A stretch of 64,000 nt of DNA from Psychrobacter sp. APC 3426 (GCF_030408035.1 NZ_JASDCF010000014.1:1-64000), one strand, 5' to 3'; shown: positions 17,645 to 27,793, counted from the stretch's first letter. Notes: generated from the letters alone by a model not told the origin. Program-made: numbers and translations.

Positions 17645-19726
17645 TTATGCCGCTCTAGTCAACTTATAGGTCCCAGTCTCATGCAGCTCTGCTTGCCAGC
17701 CGTCCTTAATCACCAGAGTCGTAGTTGGCTCTTGAATAAGCGCAGGGCCAGTGACCACAGCGCCAGCTCCGAACTGTTCGCCATCATAGATAGGCGTGTC
17801 GATCCAGTCATAAGATTGATCAAATAACATCTTACGACTGTCAATCTGAGCTTGGCTGATGTCACCTTTCTGGGCAGGCAGAGTTGGTAGCTTTGGCTTA
17901 CTAATCTTACCAATCACCGCCACTTCAATATTGACTAGCTCAACCTTACTATCACGCTCATCATAGGTATACAACTCTTTGTGACGCTGATGAAACGACT
18001 CCAAGATGGTTTGCACGCTCTCAGCATCGAGCTTGCCGTTTGGTATCAGCACATTACATTCATGTACCTGACCGACGTAGCGCATCTCCATGGTACGTTC
18101 GATAGAGATGTCTTCATCTGTAAAGCCATCTTCGAGTAGTTTTTGTACGCCTTGCTCTTCGAGCTCTTGTAGTTTTGTATTGAGATCATGCAGATCTGCC
18201 TCGGGGGCGATGATCATCATTTGTGTCGCCAAGTAGTTATACTTGATATCAGAGATGATTTGGCCAAAGGCGCACAGGCAAGAAGCTATCTTGGGGATTA
18301 AGATAGTACCAATACCCATCTCTTCAGCAAGCGCGATAATATGCATACCGCCCGCGCCGCCAGCACATATCAGGGTAAAGTCACGCGGGTCATAACCTTT
18401 TTCAATAGTAATACGGCGAATCGCATTGGACATGTTTTGGTTGACGATGGCACTGATACCAAAAGCCGCGTGAGCCAGATCAATCTTCAGTGGATCAGCA
18501 ATATGCGTCTGTACCGCTTGTACTGCTTTTTCTTTATCCAAGGTCACACTACCGCCTAACACCGCATTGGGCTGTAGATAACCCAATACCAAGTTGGCAT
18601 CAGTCACCGTTGGCTGCTCGCCACCTTTACCATAACACGCCGGCCCAGGGGTGGCGCCAGCACTTTGAGGGCCGACTTCTAACATACCAAAGGTATTGAC
18701 ATGACCAATAGAGCCGCCGCCTGCGCCCAAGGTCTCGACATGAATCATCGGCACGCCAATGCGATTTCGCAAAAAATCAATATCACGGTTGAGACTGGTT
18801 CTACCGGATTTTGCCATGGTGATGTCAAAAGACGTGCCGCCCATGTCGACCGTGATGATATCGTCAATACCAAAAGGACTGGCGATATACAGACCGGCCT
18901 GCGGTGCTGACGCTGGCCCTGAGTTGATGGCATTCACTGCCCGTTCACGCATGATCTCGCCAACCGCAAGTCCGCCATTCGATTGAAAATAACGCACGGG
19001 CTGCTCTGCGCCTAACGCCTTAAAATAATCATCAATCTTATGGACATAAGAGGCCATGACTGGGCTTAAATAGGCATTGACCAGTGTCGTTGAGGTACGA
19101 GTATATTCCTTAATCTGCGGATATACGTCGCTGCCGCAGCAGACAAACACCCCTGGCATATGCTGCTCAACCAGCTCCTTTGCGCGCTGCTCGTGCTGGG
19201 TATTGCGAATAGACCAGACAAAAGAGATGGCCACCGCTTTGACGTCTTTTTCCTTCAATACTTTGATGGCATCGAGGACGTCTTGCTCATTTAGTGGTTC
19301 ATGCTCAGTACCATCAGCTAAGATACGGCCGCGAATGGGAAAGCGACGATCACGGGTAGCGATTTGTGGCGCTGGCGGGTAACTGGCATCATAGCGGTGC
19401 CCTTCTTCTTTATGGCCTAAGCGTATCTCGATACTGTCTTCATGGCCTTTGGTACATAATAGTCCGACCTTAACCCCTTTCATCTGAATCAAGGCGTTGA
19501 GCGCCACGGTCGTACCATTGATACATAGGTCACAGGCTTGAATAATCTCTTCGATAGGACGGTCAAACTGGGTGGCGATTTGCTGTAAGCCATTGGCAAT
19601 GGCCAAGGTGCCGTCTTCAGGCGTGGAAGGGGCTTTGAACAGATGCACGTCGCCGCTTTTTTCTGCCAGCACAAAGTCAGTGAACGTCCCGCCAGCATCG
19701 ACGCCAATTCGGAAATCATTTTTCAT
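17645..19726 (-). CDS. hyuA: Hydantoinase/oxoprolinase subunit A (HyuA-type)
   Basis: A 693-residue subunit of the ATP-dependent N-methylhydantoinase/5-oxoprolinase/acetone-carboxylase superfamily. The N-terminus has the ASKHA-type phosphate motif GVDAGGTFTDFVL. A second motif, TVDMGGTSFDITMAKSG, lies near residue 290, followed by GAGGGSIGHV and ICAGGAGGMHIIALA. Length is normal for HyuA. It is the second gene after hyuB, with a 96-base gap containing a short tandem repeat. AAGGATGACTT precedes the ATG. Together A and B hydrolyse or carboxylate a cyclic amide or related substrate using ATP. The exact substrate cannot be read from sequence. Confidence 0.88.
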   Translation of the reverse strand: MKNDFRIGVDAGGTFTDFVLAEKSGDVHLFKAPSTPEDGTLAIANGLQQIATQFDRPIEEIIQACDLCINGTTVALNALIQMKGVKVGLLCTKGHEDSIEIRLGHKEEGHRYDASYPPAPQIATRDRRFPIRGRILADGTEHEPLNEQDVLDAIKVLKEKDVKAVAISFVWSIRNTQHEQRAKELVEQHMPGVFVCCGSDVYPQIKEYTRTSTTLVNAYLSPVMASYVHKIDDYFKALGAEQPVRYFQSNGGLAVGEIMRERAVNAINSGPASAPQAGLYIASPFGIDDIITVDMGGTSFDITMAKSGRTSLNRDIDFLRNRIGVPMIHVETLGAGGGSIGHVNTFGMLEVGPQSAGATPGPACYGKGGEQPTVTDANLVLGYLQPNAVLGGSVTLDKEKAVQAVQTHIADPLKIDLAHAAFGISAIVNQNMSNAIRRITIEKGYDPRDFTLICAGGAGGMHIIALAEEMGIGTILIPKIASCLCAFGQIISDIKYNYLATQMMIIAPEADLHDLNTKLQELEEQGVQKLLEDGFTDEDISIERTMEMRYVGQVHECNVLIPNGKLDAESVQTILESFHQRHKELYTYDERDSKVELVNIEVAVIGKISKPKLPTLPAQKGDISQAQIDSRKMLFDQSYDWIDTPIYDGEQFGAGAVVTGPALIQEPTTTLVIKDGWQAELHETGTYKLTRAA

Positions 19727-19783
19727 AAGTCATCCTTAACTCAAATTATTTAATATCAGTTCAGTGTCGTAATGTTATTTGGT

Positions 19784-19810
19784 CATTTGCCATTTGCCAT
19801 TTGCCATTTG
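19784..19810 (+). repeat. Heptanucleotide repeat CATTTGC x3.9 between hyuB and hyuA
   Basis: Three perfect CATTTGC units and a fourth missing its last base lie in the 96-bp gap between hyuB and hyuA. Short perfect tandem repeats of this kind can change copy number by slippage. Here they could alter spacing but not a reading frame. Confidence 0.85.
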
Positions 19811-19822
19811 ATTTTGATATAG

Positions 19823-21586
19823 CTATGCCGTCAGCTTACGACGCAGCGCCTCTGTTTCGGCTTCATTGACTGCCAGTGTTTGTGGGTCAATCACCACTCC
19901 GTATTCAGTCTTAGCCGCTGCTACTGATATGATTCTTTCTAGTACGTCTTTTAATACGGCTGGAATGGGTCGAACAAACGAGCTGCCGTAGCCGCCACCG
20001 CCAGGGTTGGTATTACGCGCACGGTCACCAGGTTGGATTTCGGTCACGGTGTTTTGCTTATATAGGTCAGTGACACCGTCTTTATGGATAATCTCCAAGC
20101 GTCCTAACTTCAGCTCAGGTGAAATTTGCTCAGCACCTGCAGCGCCCATCGTCGGATGCTCGCGGCCTTCACCGAATGCCACCACCGTCATCTCATGACC
20201 CAATGGCTCAACTTCCCATACCGTGCCGCAGCCGCCGCGATACTCGCCTGCGCCGCCACTATCTTCTGCCAGACCATATTTATGAATCAAGATGGGATAC
20301 TGATACTCAAGCAGCTCGATATCACCAGAGCTTAATGCACCGAAACAGCACAATGGGCCACAAGCGTGCCAGCCATCCATCTGCTGAGTCGCGCCCGCAC
20401 CAGAGATGATCGAGGCTAGAATCATGGTCACATACTGCTCGCCCGTTTTTGGGTCGATGCCTGAGATATTGATGCCAGAGGCATGACCCCAAGAGGCAAT
20501 CACCCGATCTGGGGCAGCATCTTCAAATGCCATACGTACGGCATCAGTCAAAGTTTCCATCGGCGTGGTGGTACAGTTGACATGAGGAGCTGGCTCTTTA
20601 GCATTACACAGTGTGCCATGCTCGCCCAAGTCCACCGTGACACAGCGATATAGCCCTTCGTTATATGGAGGATCTACTTGCGCAAACATCATCAGTCCCA
20701 GCAGCACACCAGACATCGAATTTCCCGCGTAGGAGTTGATAAAGTAAGGCACTTGCGGCGGACTGGTAATCTTGATGTGCACGTCGCTGTCTGTAATCTC
20801 AATATCCGCGCTGATGGTCAAGTCGCCCAAACCATGCCCTGAATCTTCCAACACCGCTTCGCCATGATACTGACCATCTGGGATAGAGGCGATTAAAGAG
20901 CGCATATGGGTATCAGCCATGTTTTTTAGCTCTTCAATTGCCGCGCGTACTGTCTCGACGCCATACTTGTCTAGCAGCGCAATCATGTTACGCTCACCAA
21001 CCGCACAAGCACCAAACTGAGCGTTGAGATCGCCTTCTTGGTTGCGACGAGAGCGCATATTACTGTGAATTAAGTTGATGACATCACGGCGTTTAACGCC
21101 TTTTTCCCAGATTTTGATGGGCGGGATACGTAGGCCTTCGGCATATATCTCTTTGGCATCTGGGTTATAGCCTGCAGGTACTGGGCCGCCGATATCCGTG
21201 ACGTGACCTTTGCACACTGTCCAAAATACTAACTCGCCCTGATAAAATACGGGCTTATACATACAGCAATCTAGGATATGACTGCCCATCATCACAGGAT
21301 CGTTGTGATAAATAACATCGCCCTCATGAATATCATCGCCATAATATTCGGCAACGGCTTTCATGGCTGGCATGAGTGAACCTAAATGAATAGGAATATC
21401 CTGACCCTGCAAAATCATCTCAGGCAGATGATCAAACAACGCATTGCTGTAATCGTGAGCTAGGTTGAAGACACTAGAGCGGGCGGTTTTTTCTAAGGTT
21501 GTCGTCATCTCGCGCTGTGCCGTTTCTAAGGCACCCCGTACGACGGACAAGGTAATAGGATCAATTGAAGTGTGAGCGTTGCTCAT
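19823..21586 (-). CDS. hyuB: Hydantoinase/oxoprolinase subunit B (HyuB-type)
   Basis: A 587-residue partner of HyuA. It begins with DPITLSVVRGALETAQREM, has FNLAHDYSNALF and GDVIYHNDPVMMGSHILD in the N-terminal half, NSYAGNSMSGVLLGLMMF in the middle and ends with the family's Gly-rich NPGGGGYGSSFVRP. It is the first gene of the hyuBA unit and starts at an ATG after GGGAGTCTCAC. The upstream 400-bp gap carries candidate regulatory repeats. It acts in the cytoplasm with HyuA. Substrate unknown. Confidence 0.88.
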   Translation of the reverse strand: MSNAHTSIDPITLSVVRGALETAQREMTTTLEKTARSSVFNLAHDYSNALFDHLPEMILQGQDIPIHLGSLMPAMKAVAEYYGDDIHEGDVIYHNDPVMMGSHILDCCMYKPVFYQGELVFWTVCKGHVTDIGGPVPAGYNPDAKEIYAEGLRIPPIKIWEKGVKRRDVINLIHSNMRSRRNQEGDLNAQFGACAVGERNMIALLDKYGVETVRAAIEELKNMADTHMRSLIASIPDGQYHGEAVLEDSGHGLGDLTISADIEITDSDVHIKITSPPQVPYFINSYAGNSMSGVLLGLMMFAQVDPPYNEGLYRCVTVDLGEHGTLCNAKEPAPHVNCTTTPMETLTDAVRMAFEDAAPDRVIASWGHASGINISGIDPKTGEQYVTMILASIISGAGATQQMDGWHACGPLCCFGALSSGDIELLEYQYPILIHKYGLAEDSGGAGEYRGGCGTVWEVEPLGHEMTVVAFGEGREHPTMGAAGAEQISPELKLGRLEIIHKDGVTDLYKQNTVTEIQPGDRARNTNPGGGGYGSSFVRPIPAVLKDVLERIISVAAAKTEYGVVIDPQTLAVNEAETEALRRKLTA

Positions 21587-21743
21587 GTGAGACTCCCTGT
21601 CTAGTAATTTATATCAGAAGATATGAGAGACTATGTAAAAGTGATATGTAAAATAGGCCGATGTGGCCGTTTATGTTTACAAATACCCTCATTCTTTGTC
21701 TGGCTGTCATCCATCCTAATGACTAAGCTTTTTTACTATAGCG

Positions 21744-21785
21744 GGGTTTTTGGCAAATAGATTGGCTGACAGTGCAGGGTTTTTG
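21744..21785 (-). promoter_or_regulatory. Direct repeats upstream of hyuB, candidate operator
   Basis: On the minus strand CAAAAACCC occurs twice with a 33-bp period (about three helical turns), 160-200 bp upstream of hyuB. A TATAGT hexamer follows just downstream. Direct-repeat half-sites suit an AraC-type activator, and one is encoded 2 kb downstream of hyuA. The remainder of 21587-21876 shows nothing else that I can support. Confidence 0.3.
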
Positions 21786-21876
21786 ACTGTGAGTGTACAC
21801 TGGTGTCCATAACAATCTAACTTTGTTTGCTTCTCATGCCTGCCAGCGTTGAAGTTAAAATAAAATAAGTTAAAAC

Positions 21877-21910
21877 AAAAAAGGCAGTGCATCACATACG
21901 ATGCACTGCC
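21877..21910 (-). terminator. Terminator after mtfA
   Basis: On the minus strand GGCAGTGCAT and ATGCACTGCC form a 10-bp stem with an 8-base loop, followed by six T residues. It lies about 80 bases past the mtfA stop. Confidence 0.85.
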
Positions 21911-21987
21911 CCAGTCTTCTATTCATTGCCTTTTATTTCTAAATGTTCAACACGCCCTAGTATTTCTGATCTATTTAACTACTGTGA

Positions 21988-22731
21988 TTACATCGGTGTC
22001 TGCCGAAAGAACTTCACCATAATGTCGTAAATATCAGGATAAGCGTCTACCAGCTTTTGCGGGGTCTCAAAAAACACTTCACTAAGCACTGCAAAGAACT
22101 CCGCTGGATTGGTCGCACCATAGCGATCCAGTCCTGATTTACGGTGCTTTTGAAAGTCTTCAAAGTCTCGGCTCATAATTGTTGTCCAACGCTCAGGGTT
22201 CATATCGGGCTGTAGTGGCGGGAAGCCATTAGCACGGCCATTAAGCATATCGAGCTTATGCACAAACTCGTGAATGACGACATTGTGACCATCACGTTCG
22301 CCTGAGTGCTTGGCATCCTTCCATGACAATATGACCGGCCCGCGTTGCCACGCTTCTCCGCTACGATGTTGGGTGCCCTCATGCACAATACCGAACTCAT
22401 CTACTGTTTTGGTTTCGCTTTTATACGAACCAGGATAGATGATGACTGACGACCAGCCAGCGTACCATTCAAGCCCTAAGTTTAAGATAGGTAGACAGGC
22501 TTGCAAAGCAATAGACTGCCTGATGCTATCTGTAATCTCAAAACCATGAGCGCCATTAATAGATTTGTCATCCAAAAACAATGTCGCCAGCTCAAACAAA
22601 CGAGACATTTCATCCTTGTCTAACCTATCAAGTATGACAATACGCTCAGCAGCCTGCATCCAATCTGCATCAGTAAACTCGCTGTTATCCAATATACGCT
22701 GCTCGCGCCAGTCTTTTATTATGCTAAACAT
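21988..22731 (-). CDS. mtfA: MtfA-type zinc peptidase (M90 family)
   Basis: A 247-residue cytoplasmic protein with the zinc-binding HEFVH motif followed by KLDMLNGRANGFPPL, as in E. coli MtfA (about 265 residues). In E. coli MtfA binds the repressor Mlc and so affects glucose phosphotransferase expression, and it has aminopeptidase activity. Upstream motifs include VIIYPGSY and the SGERDGHNVVIHE lead-in; downstream is the conserved NPAEFFAVLSEVFFETP with the third-ligand Glu region. It is transcribed alone with its own terminator. Whether an Mlc partner exists in this organism is not shown here. Confidence 0.9.
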   Translation of the reverse strand: MFSIIKDWREQRILDNSEFTDADWMQAAERIVILDRLDKDEMSRLFELATLFLDDKSINGAHGFEITDSIRQSIALQACLPILNLGLEWYAGWSSVIIYPGSYKSETKTVDEFGIVHEGTQHRSGEAWQRGPVILSWKDAKHSGERDGHNVVIHEFVHKLDMLNGRANGFPPLQPDMNPERWTTIMSRDFEDFQKHRKSGLDRYGATNPAEFFAVLSEVFFETPQKLVDAYPDIYDIMVKFFRQTPM

Positions 22732-22800
22732 GGATATTGTATCCTTACCTTATTGCTAATAGAGGAGTTTTGCTTTTAACTTTAAGTCTTATTATTAACT

Positions 22801-23253
22801 CTAATCTAGTGGTAAAACCTTTATTTCAGCTAAATCTAAGCGCGCAAAGCTATCATCAGTTTCAAAATCCCAATCTTTAGGCATACTACGTTGAAGATTT
22901 AGCCCCTTTTTAGTATCAATAAATTTTGCTTCGTTTTTGGAGATGAATACAATCTTCCAATGTTTAGCTATTAGTTTAGCAACCTCCTCCTCTGGTTTTC
23001 CTTTTTCAAGTAAGCGAATTGATTCCCATATTATAGTTGAGCACGGAACAATATGCTCTGGATAAGGAGTTGCTCCATTTACGACCGCTTGTGATCTTCC
23101 GACAGCAACAAACTCCGCTTCTGGGTGAAGAATATGAGATAAAATCCTAGAGTGCACTCCTGATGGAATACCTGCTTTTTTTCGTTTAATACAGCTAGAG
23201 AAATGCTGCACTAGAACTACTGAGGCTTGATAAACCGATTCTTGTGCATTCAT
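22801..23253 (-). CDS. Hypothetical protein, 150 residues
   Basis: A soluble protein I do not recognise. The N-terminal part is helical (ESVYQASVVLVQHFSSCIKRKK), the middle has HPEAEFVAVGRSQAV and the C-terminus is acidic and strand-rich. AAGGATATAAGT precedes the ATG. It lies between uvrA-like and mtfA on the same strand with gaps of 196 and 69 bases. No signal peptide or membrane segment is seen. Confidence 0.7.
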   Translation of the reverse strand: MNAQESVYQASVVLVQHFSSCIKRKKAGIPSGVHSRILSHILHPEAEFVAVGRSQAVVNGATPYPEHIVPCSTIIWESIRLLEKGKPEEEVAKLIAKHWKIVFISKNEAKFIDTKKGLNLQRSMPKDWDFETDDSFARLDLAEIKVLPLD

Positions 23254-23449
23254 ACTTATATCCTTGAGTAAATTAAGTCGTTCACATATTGTAGATATTT
23301 AGAGGTATAACCTGTATTAAATACTGAGTAGGTTTTACTACCTGTGGCAGTTAACGCAAATTTTGCGACAAATGGGTTTTTATCTATCTCATCTTATTTA
23401 TACCCATCTAACGATAGTACTTTAATCGATAACACTACGCCAATTAACG

Positions 23450-26020
23450 TTACGCTAATAAAAAGGGCGCAGTTCGGCTGGTCTTTGACTTTGCCACTTC
23501 ATCAGGTGTGCCTTGAGCGACTATCTGTCCGCCCTCATCCCCTGCCCCTGGCCCGATATCAATAATCCAGTCGCTATTACTGGCCACTTGCATATCATGC
23601 TCAACCATAATGACGGTATTACCCGCATCGACGAGTCCGTTCAACTGCGCCATCAACATCGATACGTCTGCTGGATGTAGACCGGTGGTCGGTTCATCAA
23701 GGATATAGAGCGTATCACCTCGTTGCGTGCGCTGCAGCTCAGTTGCTAGCTTAATGCGCTGGGCTTCACCACCTGATAGCTCAGTCGCCGGCTGACCCAA
23801 ACGCAGATAACCGAGCCCGACTTGGAGTAATGCAGCTAGTGCACGCACAATAGACGCCTCATCGGCAAAGAACTCATAAGCCGCTTCCACCGTTAGATTT
23901 AGCACTTCAGCGATGTTTTTATCTCGATACGTGATTTCAAGCGTTTCATCATCGTAGCGTTGACCATGGCAGACTTGGCAAGGCGCGTAGACACTAGGCA
24001 GGAACAACAGCTCAACACTGACAAAACCTAAACCCTCACAATTTGGACAACGGCCTTTGACCGTGTTAAATGAAAAGCGACCCGCATCATAACCGCGCGC
24101 TTTGGCCTGCTCAGTTGCCGCAAATAATTTACGGACATTATCGAACAGTCCAGTATAGGTCGCAAGGTTTGAGCGCGGTGTACGACCAATGGCTTTTTGA
24201 TTGATATTAATAAGACGACTGACTTTGTCCATGCCAGCAATGATTTTGCCATTCGTAACCGTTTCAAACTCTTGCTCAAGCAAATCCGCTTCGCCCGTTG
24301 GAGCATCCACGTGCGCTTTTTGTCCTAAAGCCTCATTGACAAGCTCAACCAATGCCTGACTCACAAGACTTGATTTGCCAGAGCCAGATACGCCAGTGAC
24401 GCTGGTCATAACGCCTAGCGGAAACTCAACGCTTAACCCTTGTATATTATTGCGTTCAACACCAGCCAGCTTTAGCCACGCTGTTGGCTGTCTTAGTGAT
24501 GGTGTAGATAGCTGATTTGTCGTTGAATCCGCCAAATCAGTATCAGTATCAGTAAATAGATATTGAGCCGTTTGTGAATAAGCGACATCACGTAGTCCCT
24601 CTACAGGGCCGCTATACACAATTTCACCACCGTGCGTGCCAGCCTTTGGCCCCACATCTACTACCCAATCAGCATGCCGGATAACGCTCACATCATGCTC
24701 AACGACAAACACTGAGTTACCAGCAGCGATGAGTTCATCCAATGCACCCAGCAACGCCTGTGTATCAGCAGGATGCAAGCCAGCGGATGGCTCATCAAGC
24801 ACATAGACTACGCCAAACAGCTGCGAGCGAATTTGGGTCGCCAGACGCAGACGCTGTAACTCACCTGGCGACAAAGTCGGTGTCGTGCGTTCAAGTGATA
24901 AGTAACCCAAGCCCAGTCTCGTTAATGCTTCGACACGAGCGAGAATATCACTGGCGATACGCTGAGCAACGATGGCTTTTTCGCGGTTGGGTGTCTCATT
25001 AGCGACCTTGGTGCGAGCCGTCTTTTCGAGTTTAAGCGCTAGCTCGGTTAAGGTGAGCTGCGATAACTCGCCAATATCTAGCCCTTCAAATTTAACGGAT
25101 AACGATTCTTTTTTTAGCTTCTTCCCATGACACTCAGAACACTCGGATATCTGCATAAATTGCGAAACACGTTTTTTGGTGCGTGGGCTTTGGGTATTAG
25201 CAAATGAGTGCAAGATAAAGTTCTTTGCACTGGTAAAGGTGCCCATATAGTTTGGCTTCTCACCTTTTTCAATCGCTTCACGTGTCTGCTCGATATTATA
25301 TTCAGGATAGACAGGCACCGTCGGCGTCTCATCAGTGAATAGAATCCAGTCGCGGGTCTTTTTGGGAAGTTTATTCCATGGCGTATCAATGTCATAGCCA
25401 AGCGTCGTTAATATACGACTGAGGTTCTGCCCTTGCCACGCGGGCGGCCATGAGGCAATAGCGCGCTCACGAATGCTTTTAGTCGCATCAGGCACCATCA
25501 GCGCTTCGGTGACTTCAAACACACGACCAATGCCCGAGCACGTTGGGCATGCCCCTTCTGGCGTATTGGGCGAAAATGCGTCGGCGTATAGCATCTCCTG
25601 ACCCGCAGGGTACTCGCCAGCTCGTGAGTACAGCATACGCAGGCCGTTCGATATGGTCGTGACACTACCAACAGATGAGCGCACAGAGGGCGTACCGCGT
25701 TGCTGCTGTAATGCGACCGCGGGTGGTAACCCTTCTATTGCATCGACATCCGGCTCATCGACCTGATCTATCAGACGCCGCGCATAAGGCGATACGGAAT
25801 CAAGATAACGGCGCTGTGACTCAGCAAATAAAGTCCCAAAGGCTAAAGATGATTTACCAGAGCCTGATATACCCGTAAAGACGACTAGTGCATTACGCGG
25901 TAAATCAACATCAACGTTTTTTAAATTATGAACACGTGCGCCTCTGACTTGAATTTGATTCTGATTATGCACATGACTGTTAAAACAGTCGGAAATTTTA
26001 TTTTTATTAGAATTAGCCAT
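23450..26020 (-). CDS. UvrA-like ABC ATPase (UvrA2 type)
   Basis: An 856-residue twin-ATPase of the UvrA family. The first P-loop is GISGSGKSS at residues 50-58 and the second, GVSGSGKSS, is near residue 541. Zinc-finger cysteines are seen in CPTCSGIG, CSECHGKK, CPNCEGLG and CQVCHGQR. Signature motifs are LSPGELQRLRLATQ and LSGGEAQRIKLATEL, each followed by YVLDEPSAGLHP or YILDEPTTGLHP. It is shorter than canonical UvrA (about 940), as in UvrA2 proteins that lack the UvrB-binding insert and are linked to DNA-damage or drug tolerance. It is a lone gene, not next to uvrB. Confidence 0.88.
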   Translation of the reverse strand: MANSNKNKISDCFNSHVHNQNQIQVRGARVHNLKNVDVDLPRNALVVFTGISGSGKSSLAFGTLFAESQRRYLDSVSPYARRLIDQVDEPDVDAIEGLPPAVALQQQRGTPSVRSSVGSVTTISNGLRMLYSRAGEYPAGQEMLYADAFSPNTPEGACPTCSGIGRVFEVTEALMVPDATKSIRERAIASWPPAWQGQNLSRILTTLGYDIDTPWNKLPKKTRDWILFTDETPTVPVYPEYNIEQTREAIEKGEKPNYMGTFTSAKNFILHSFANTQSPRTKKRVSQFMQISECSECHGKKLKKESLSVKFEGLDIGELSQLTLTELALKLEKTARTKVANETPNREKAIVAQRIASDILARVEALTRLGLGYLSLERTTPTLSPGELQRLRLATQIRSQLFGVVYVLDEPSAGLHPADTQALLGALDELIAAGNSVFVVEHDVSVIRHADWVVDVGPKAGTHGGEIVYSGPVEGLRDVAYSQTAQYLFTDTDTDLADSTTNQLSTPSLRQPTAWLKLAGVERNNIQGLSVEFPLGVMTSVTGVSGSGKSSLVSQALVELVNEALGQKAHVDAPTGEADLLEQEFETVTNGKIIAGMDKVSRLININQKAIGRTPRSNLATYTGLFDNVRKLFAATEQAKARGYDAGRFSFNTVKGRCPNCEGLGFVSVELLFLPSVYAPCQVCHGQRYDDETLEITYRDKNIAEVLNLTVEAAYEFFADEASIVRALAALLQVGLGYLRLGQPATELSGGEAQRIKLATELQRTQRGDTLYILDEPTTGLHPADVSMLMAQLNGLVDAGNTVIMVEHDMQVASNSDWIIDIGPGAGDEGGQIVAQGTPDEVAKSKTSRTAPFLLA

Positions 26021-26221
26021 AAAGTTATCATTCCTCGCAAATCGTTTTTCTCATAAGAGACGTAGTGAGATATCTATAAATGCAGACAGATACCTATTTG
26101 AAGAAAGGTTAACACGTACCTATCGATAGCTATGGATAGGCTTACGTATTAATACATAGATAGACAAAACGATAACTTAAACAATCAGCAGTTGTTAGTA
26201 GCGCTCGGGAATTAATGAGCT

Positions 26222-26248
26222 AAAAAAAGACCGCCTTTAGGCGGGTCT
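26222..26248 (-). terminator. Terminator after the DUF819 gene
   Basis: On the minus strand AGACCCGCC pairs with GGCGGTCT around a short AAA-type loop and is followed by seven T residues. It ends the DUF819 gene before the UvrA-like gene begins. The rest of 26021-26311 has no gene. Confidence 0.88.
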
Positions 26249-26311
26249 TGTTTTCTATAAGCATCTAATATCCGAAATAGGAAATAGGAAATAAGAGAAA
26301 ATAAAATATTC

Positions 26312-27556
26312 TCACCCCACCACCAGCCGCATCATCTGCGTACTAATATAACCACCAAACGTACCCACCGCATAGCCAAGAATACCCAAGAATACTCCAA
26401 CTGGCGCAAGTGATGGATGAAATGCCGTAGCGACAATCGGTGCCGATGACGCGCCGCCCGTATTGGCATTGGAGCCGACCGCCAAAAAGAAAAATGGCGC
26501 ACGAATGAGTCTAGCGACCGCAAAGACAATCACGACGTGAATACTCATCCATAATAGACCAATGAGCAATAAACGCCATTGTGAGACGATGCCGGCCAGA
26601 TTGATTTGCATACCGATAGCAGCAATCAATACAAAGATAAATACCGTACCGATTTTTGAAGCCCCAACATGGTCGAGCCTGCGAATCTTGGTAAAGGAGA
26701 AGATAACACCTATCAAGGTGATAATCACCACCATCCAAAAGAATGAGCTGGCAAAGCTGTATTGTACTGCCCAGCTGTATGGCGCAAAGAAGCCTGCTAT
26801 CTGCCCGCCGATAAAGTGTGCCACCCCTACCATCGCAAAGCATAAGCCAAACATCACCATTAAGTCGTTTATTGTCGCTGGACGTGCATGATCGCGCTCA
26901 TAACTCTCAACCGCTGCGATGACTTTATCAATACTACTGCTATCAGCCCTTAATAGACGATCTATCTTATCGCTATGCTTAGCCATGACCAAGATAGCCA
27001 ATAACCATAATGAGGCATTGGTCGTATCGACCAAAATCATCATGCCAAATAAATCATCACTGACACCAAACAGCTCCTTCATTGCTGCTTGGTTAGCCGC
27101 ACCGCCAATCCAGCTACCCGCCACTGCCGAAAACCCACGCCACAAGGTATCATCGGTAAACATACTGGGCGATATCCACTTAGCCACGCCTAGACTAATC
27201 GGACCACTGATGACAATGGCGATACTGGCTGCGAAAAACATGGCAATCGCTTTCCAGCCCAGTCCTAATATCTTTGGGACATCCATCGACAAGGTCATTA
27301 GTAGCAAACTTGCAGGCAACAAGTAGGTGGCTGTGAAGCCATAAATCTGTGAGCCAATACCGTCAGCGAAAACGCCTAGGCTGTTCAGTGTCGCTGGTAT
27401 AAAGCAGCACAGTACGATACCCGGCAATATGGCATAAAAGCGTCGCCAAAACTTACCGGGCAGCCCTTGGGTATAAAACACCAAGCCGATAATGGCCATA
27501 ATGATGCCAAACGCTAGTGGCAGACTGTCTATTGCTAAACTTGAGGTGGCGGGCAT
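26312..27556 (-). CDS. DUF819 family membrane protein (YjcL-like)
   Basis: A 414-residue integral membrane protein with about ten hydrophobic helices, for example LAFGIIMAIIGLVFYTQGL and AMFFAASIAIVISGPISLG. Conserved DUF819 features include SWIGGAANQAAMKE and GSNANTGGASSAPIVA. I chose the ATG at 27556 (MPATSSLAI) because GGAGACTTCTG lies just upstream; an upstream in-frame TTG would add ten residues. The family resembles transporters of the sodium-glutamate or CPA type in fold, but its substrate is unknown. It is a single gene with its own terminator. Confidence 0.85.
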   Translation of the reverse strand: MPATSSLAIDSLPLAFGIIMAIIGLVFYTQGLPGKFWRRFYAILPGIVLCCFIPATLNSLGVFADGIGSQIYGFTATYLLPASLLLMTLSMDVPKILGLGWKAIAMFFAASIAIVISGPISLGVAKWISPSMFTDDTLWRGFSAVAGSWIGGAANQAAMKELFGVSDDLFGMMILVDTTNASLWLLAILVMAKHSDKIDRLLRADSSSIDKVIAAVESYERDHARPATINDLMVMFGLCFAMVGVAHFIGGQIAGFFAPYSWAVQYSFASSFFWMVVIITLIGVIFSFTKIRRLDHVGASKIGTVFIFVLIAAIGMQINLAGIVSQWRLLLIGLLWMSIHVVIVFAVARLIRAPFFFLAVGSNANTGGASSAPIVATAFHPSLAPVGVFLGILGYAVGTFGGYISTQMMRLVVG

Positions 27557-27691
27557 CAGAAGTCTCCGGAATATACGATTGGTCAAAGCCAGTCAGTATA
27601 GACAAGGCAAAAAATAGGTGCAAGCTGGTATTTATCTATACAGTGCTGAACACTTATTAATATTCACCTAAATCTACCAGTAAGCAAACGC

Positions 27692-27722
27692 AAAAAAGCC
27701 AGATAACAAGTATCTGGCTTTT
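27692..27722 (-). terminator. Terminator after the DEAD-box helicase gene
   Basis: AGCCAGATA (27697-27705) pairs with TATCTGGCT (27711-27719), with A-runs on one side and T-runs on the other, so it could work in both directions. It is about 70 bases past the helicase stop. Confidence 0.8.
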
Positions 27723-27793
27723 CTAATGCTACGTTATACGATTAAAGAATCAACCATATATTCAGCGTTCATTAACCGTGAGCAATAACGGTA

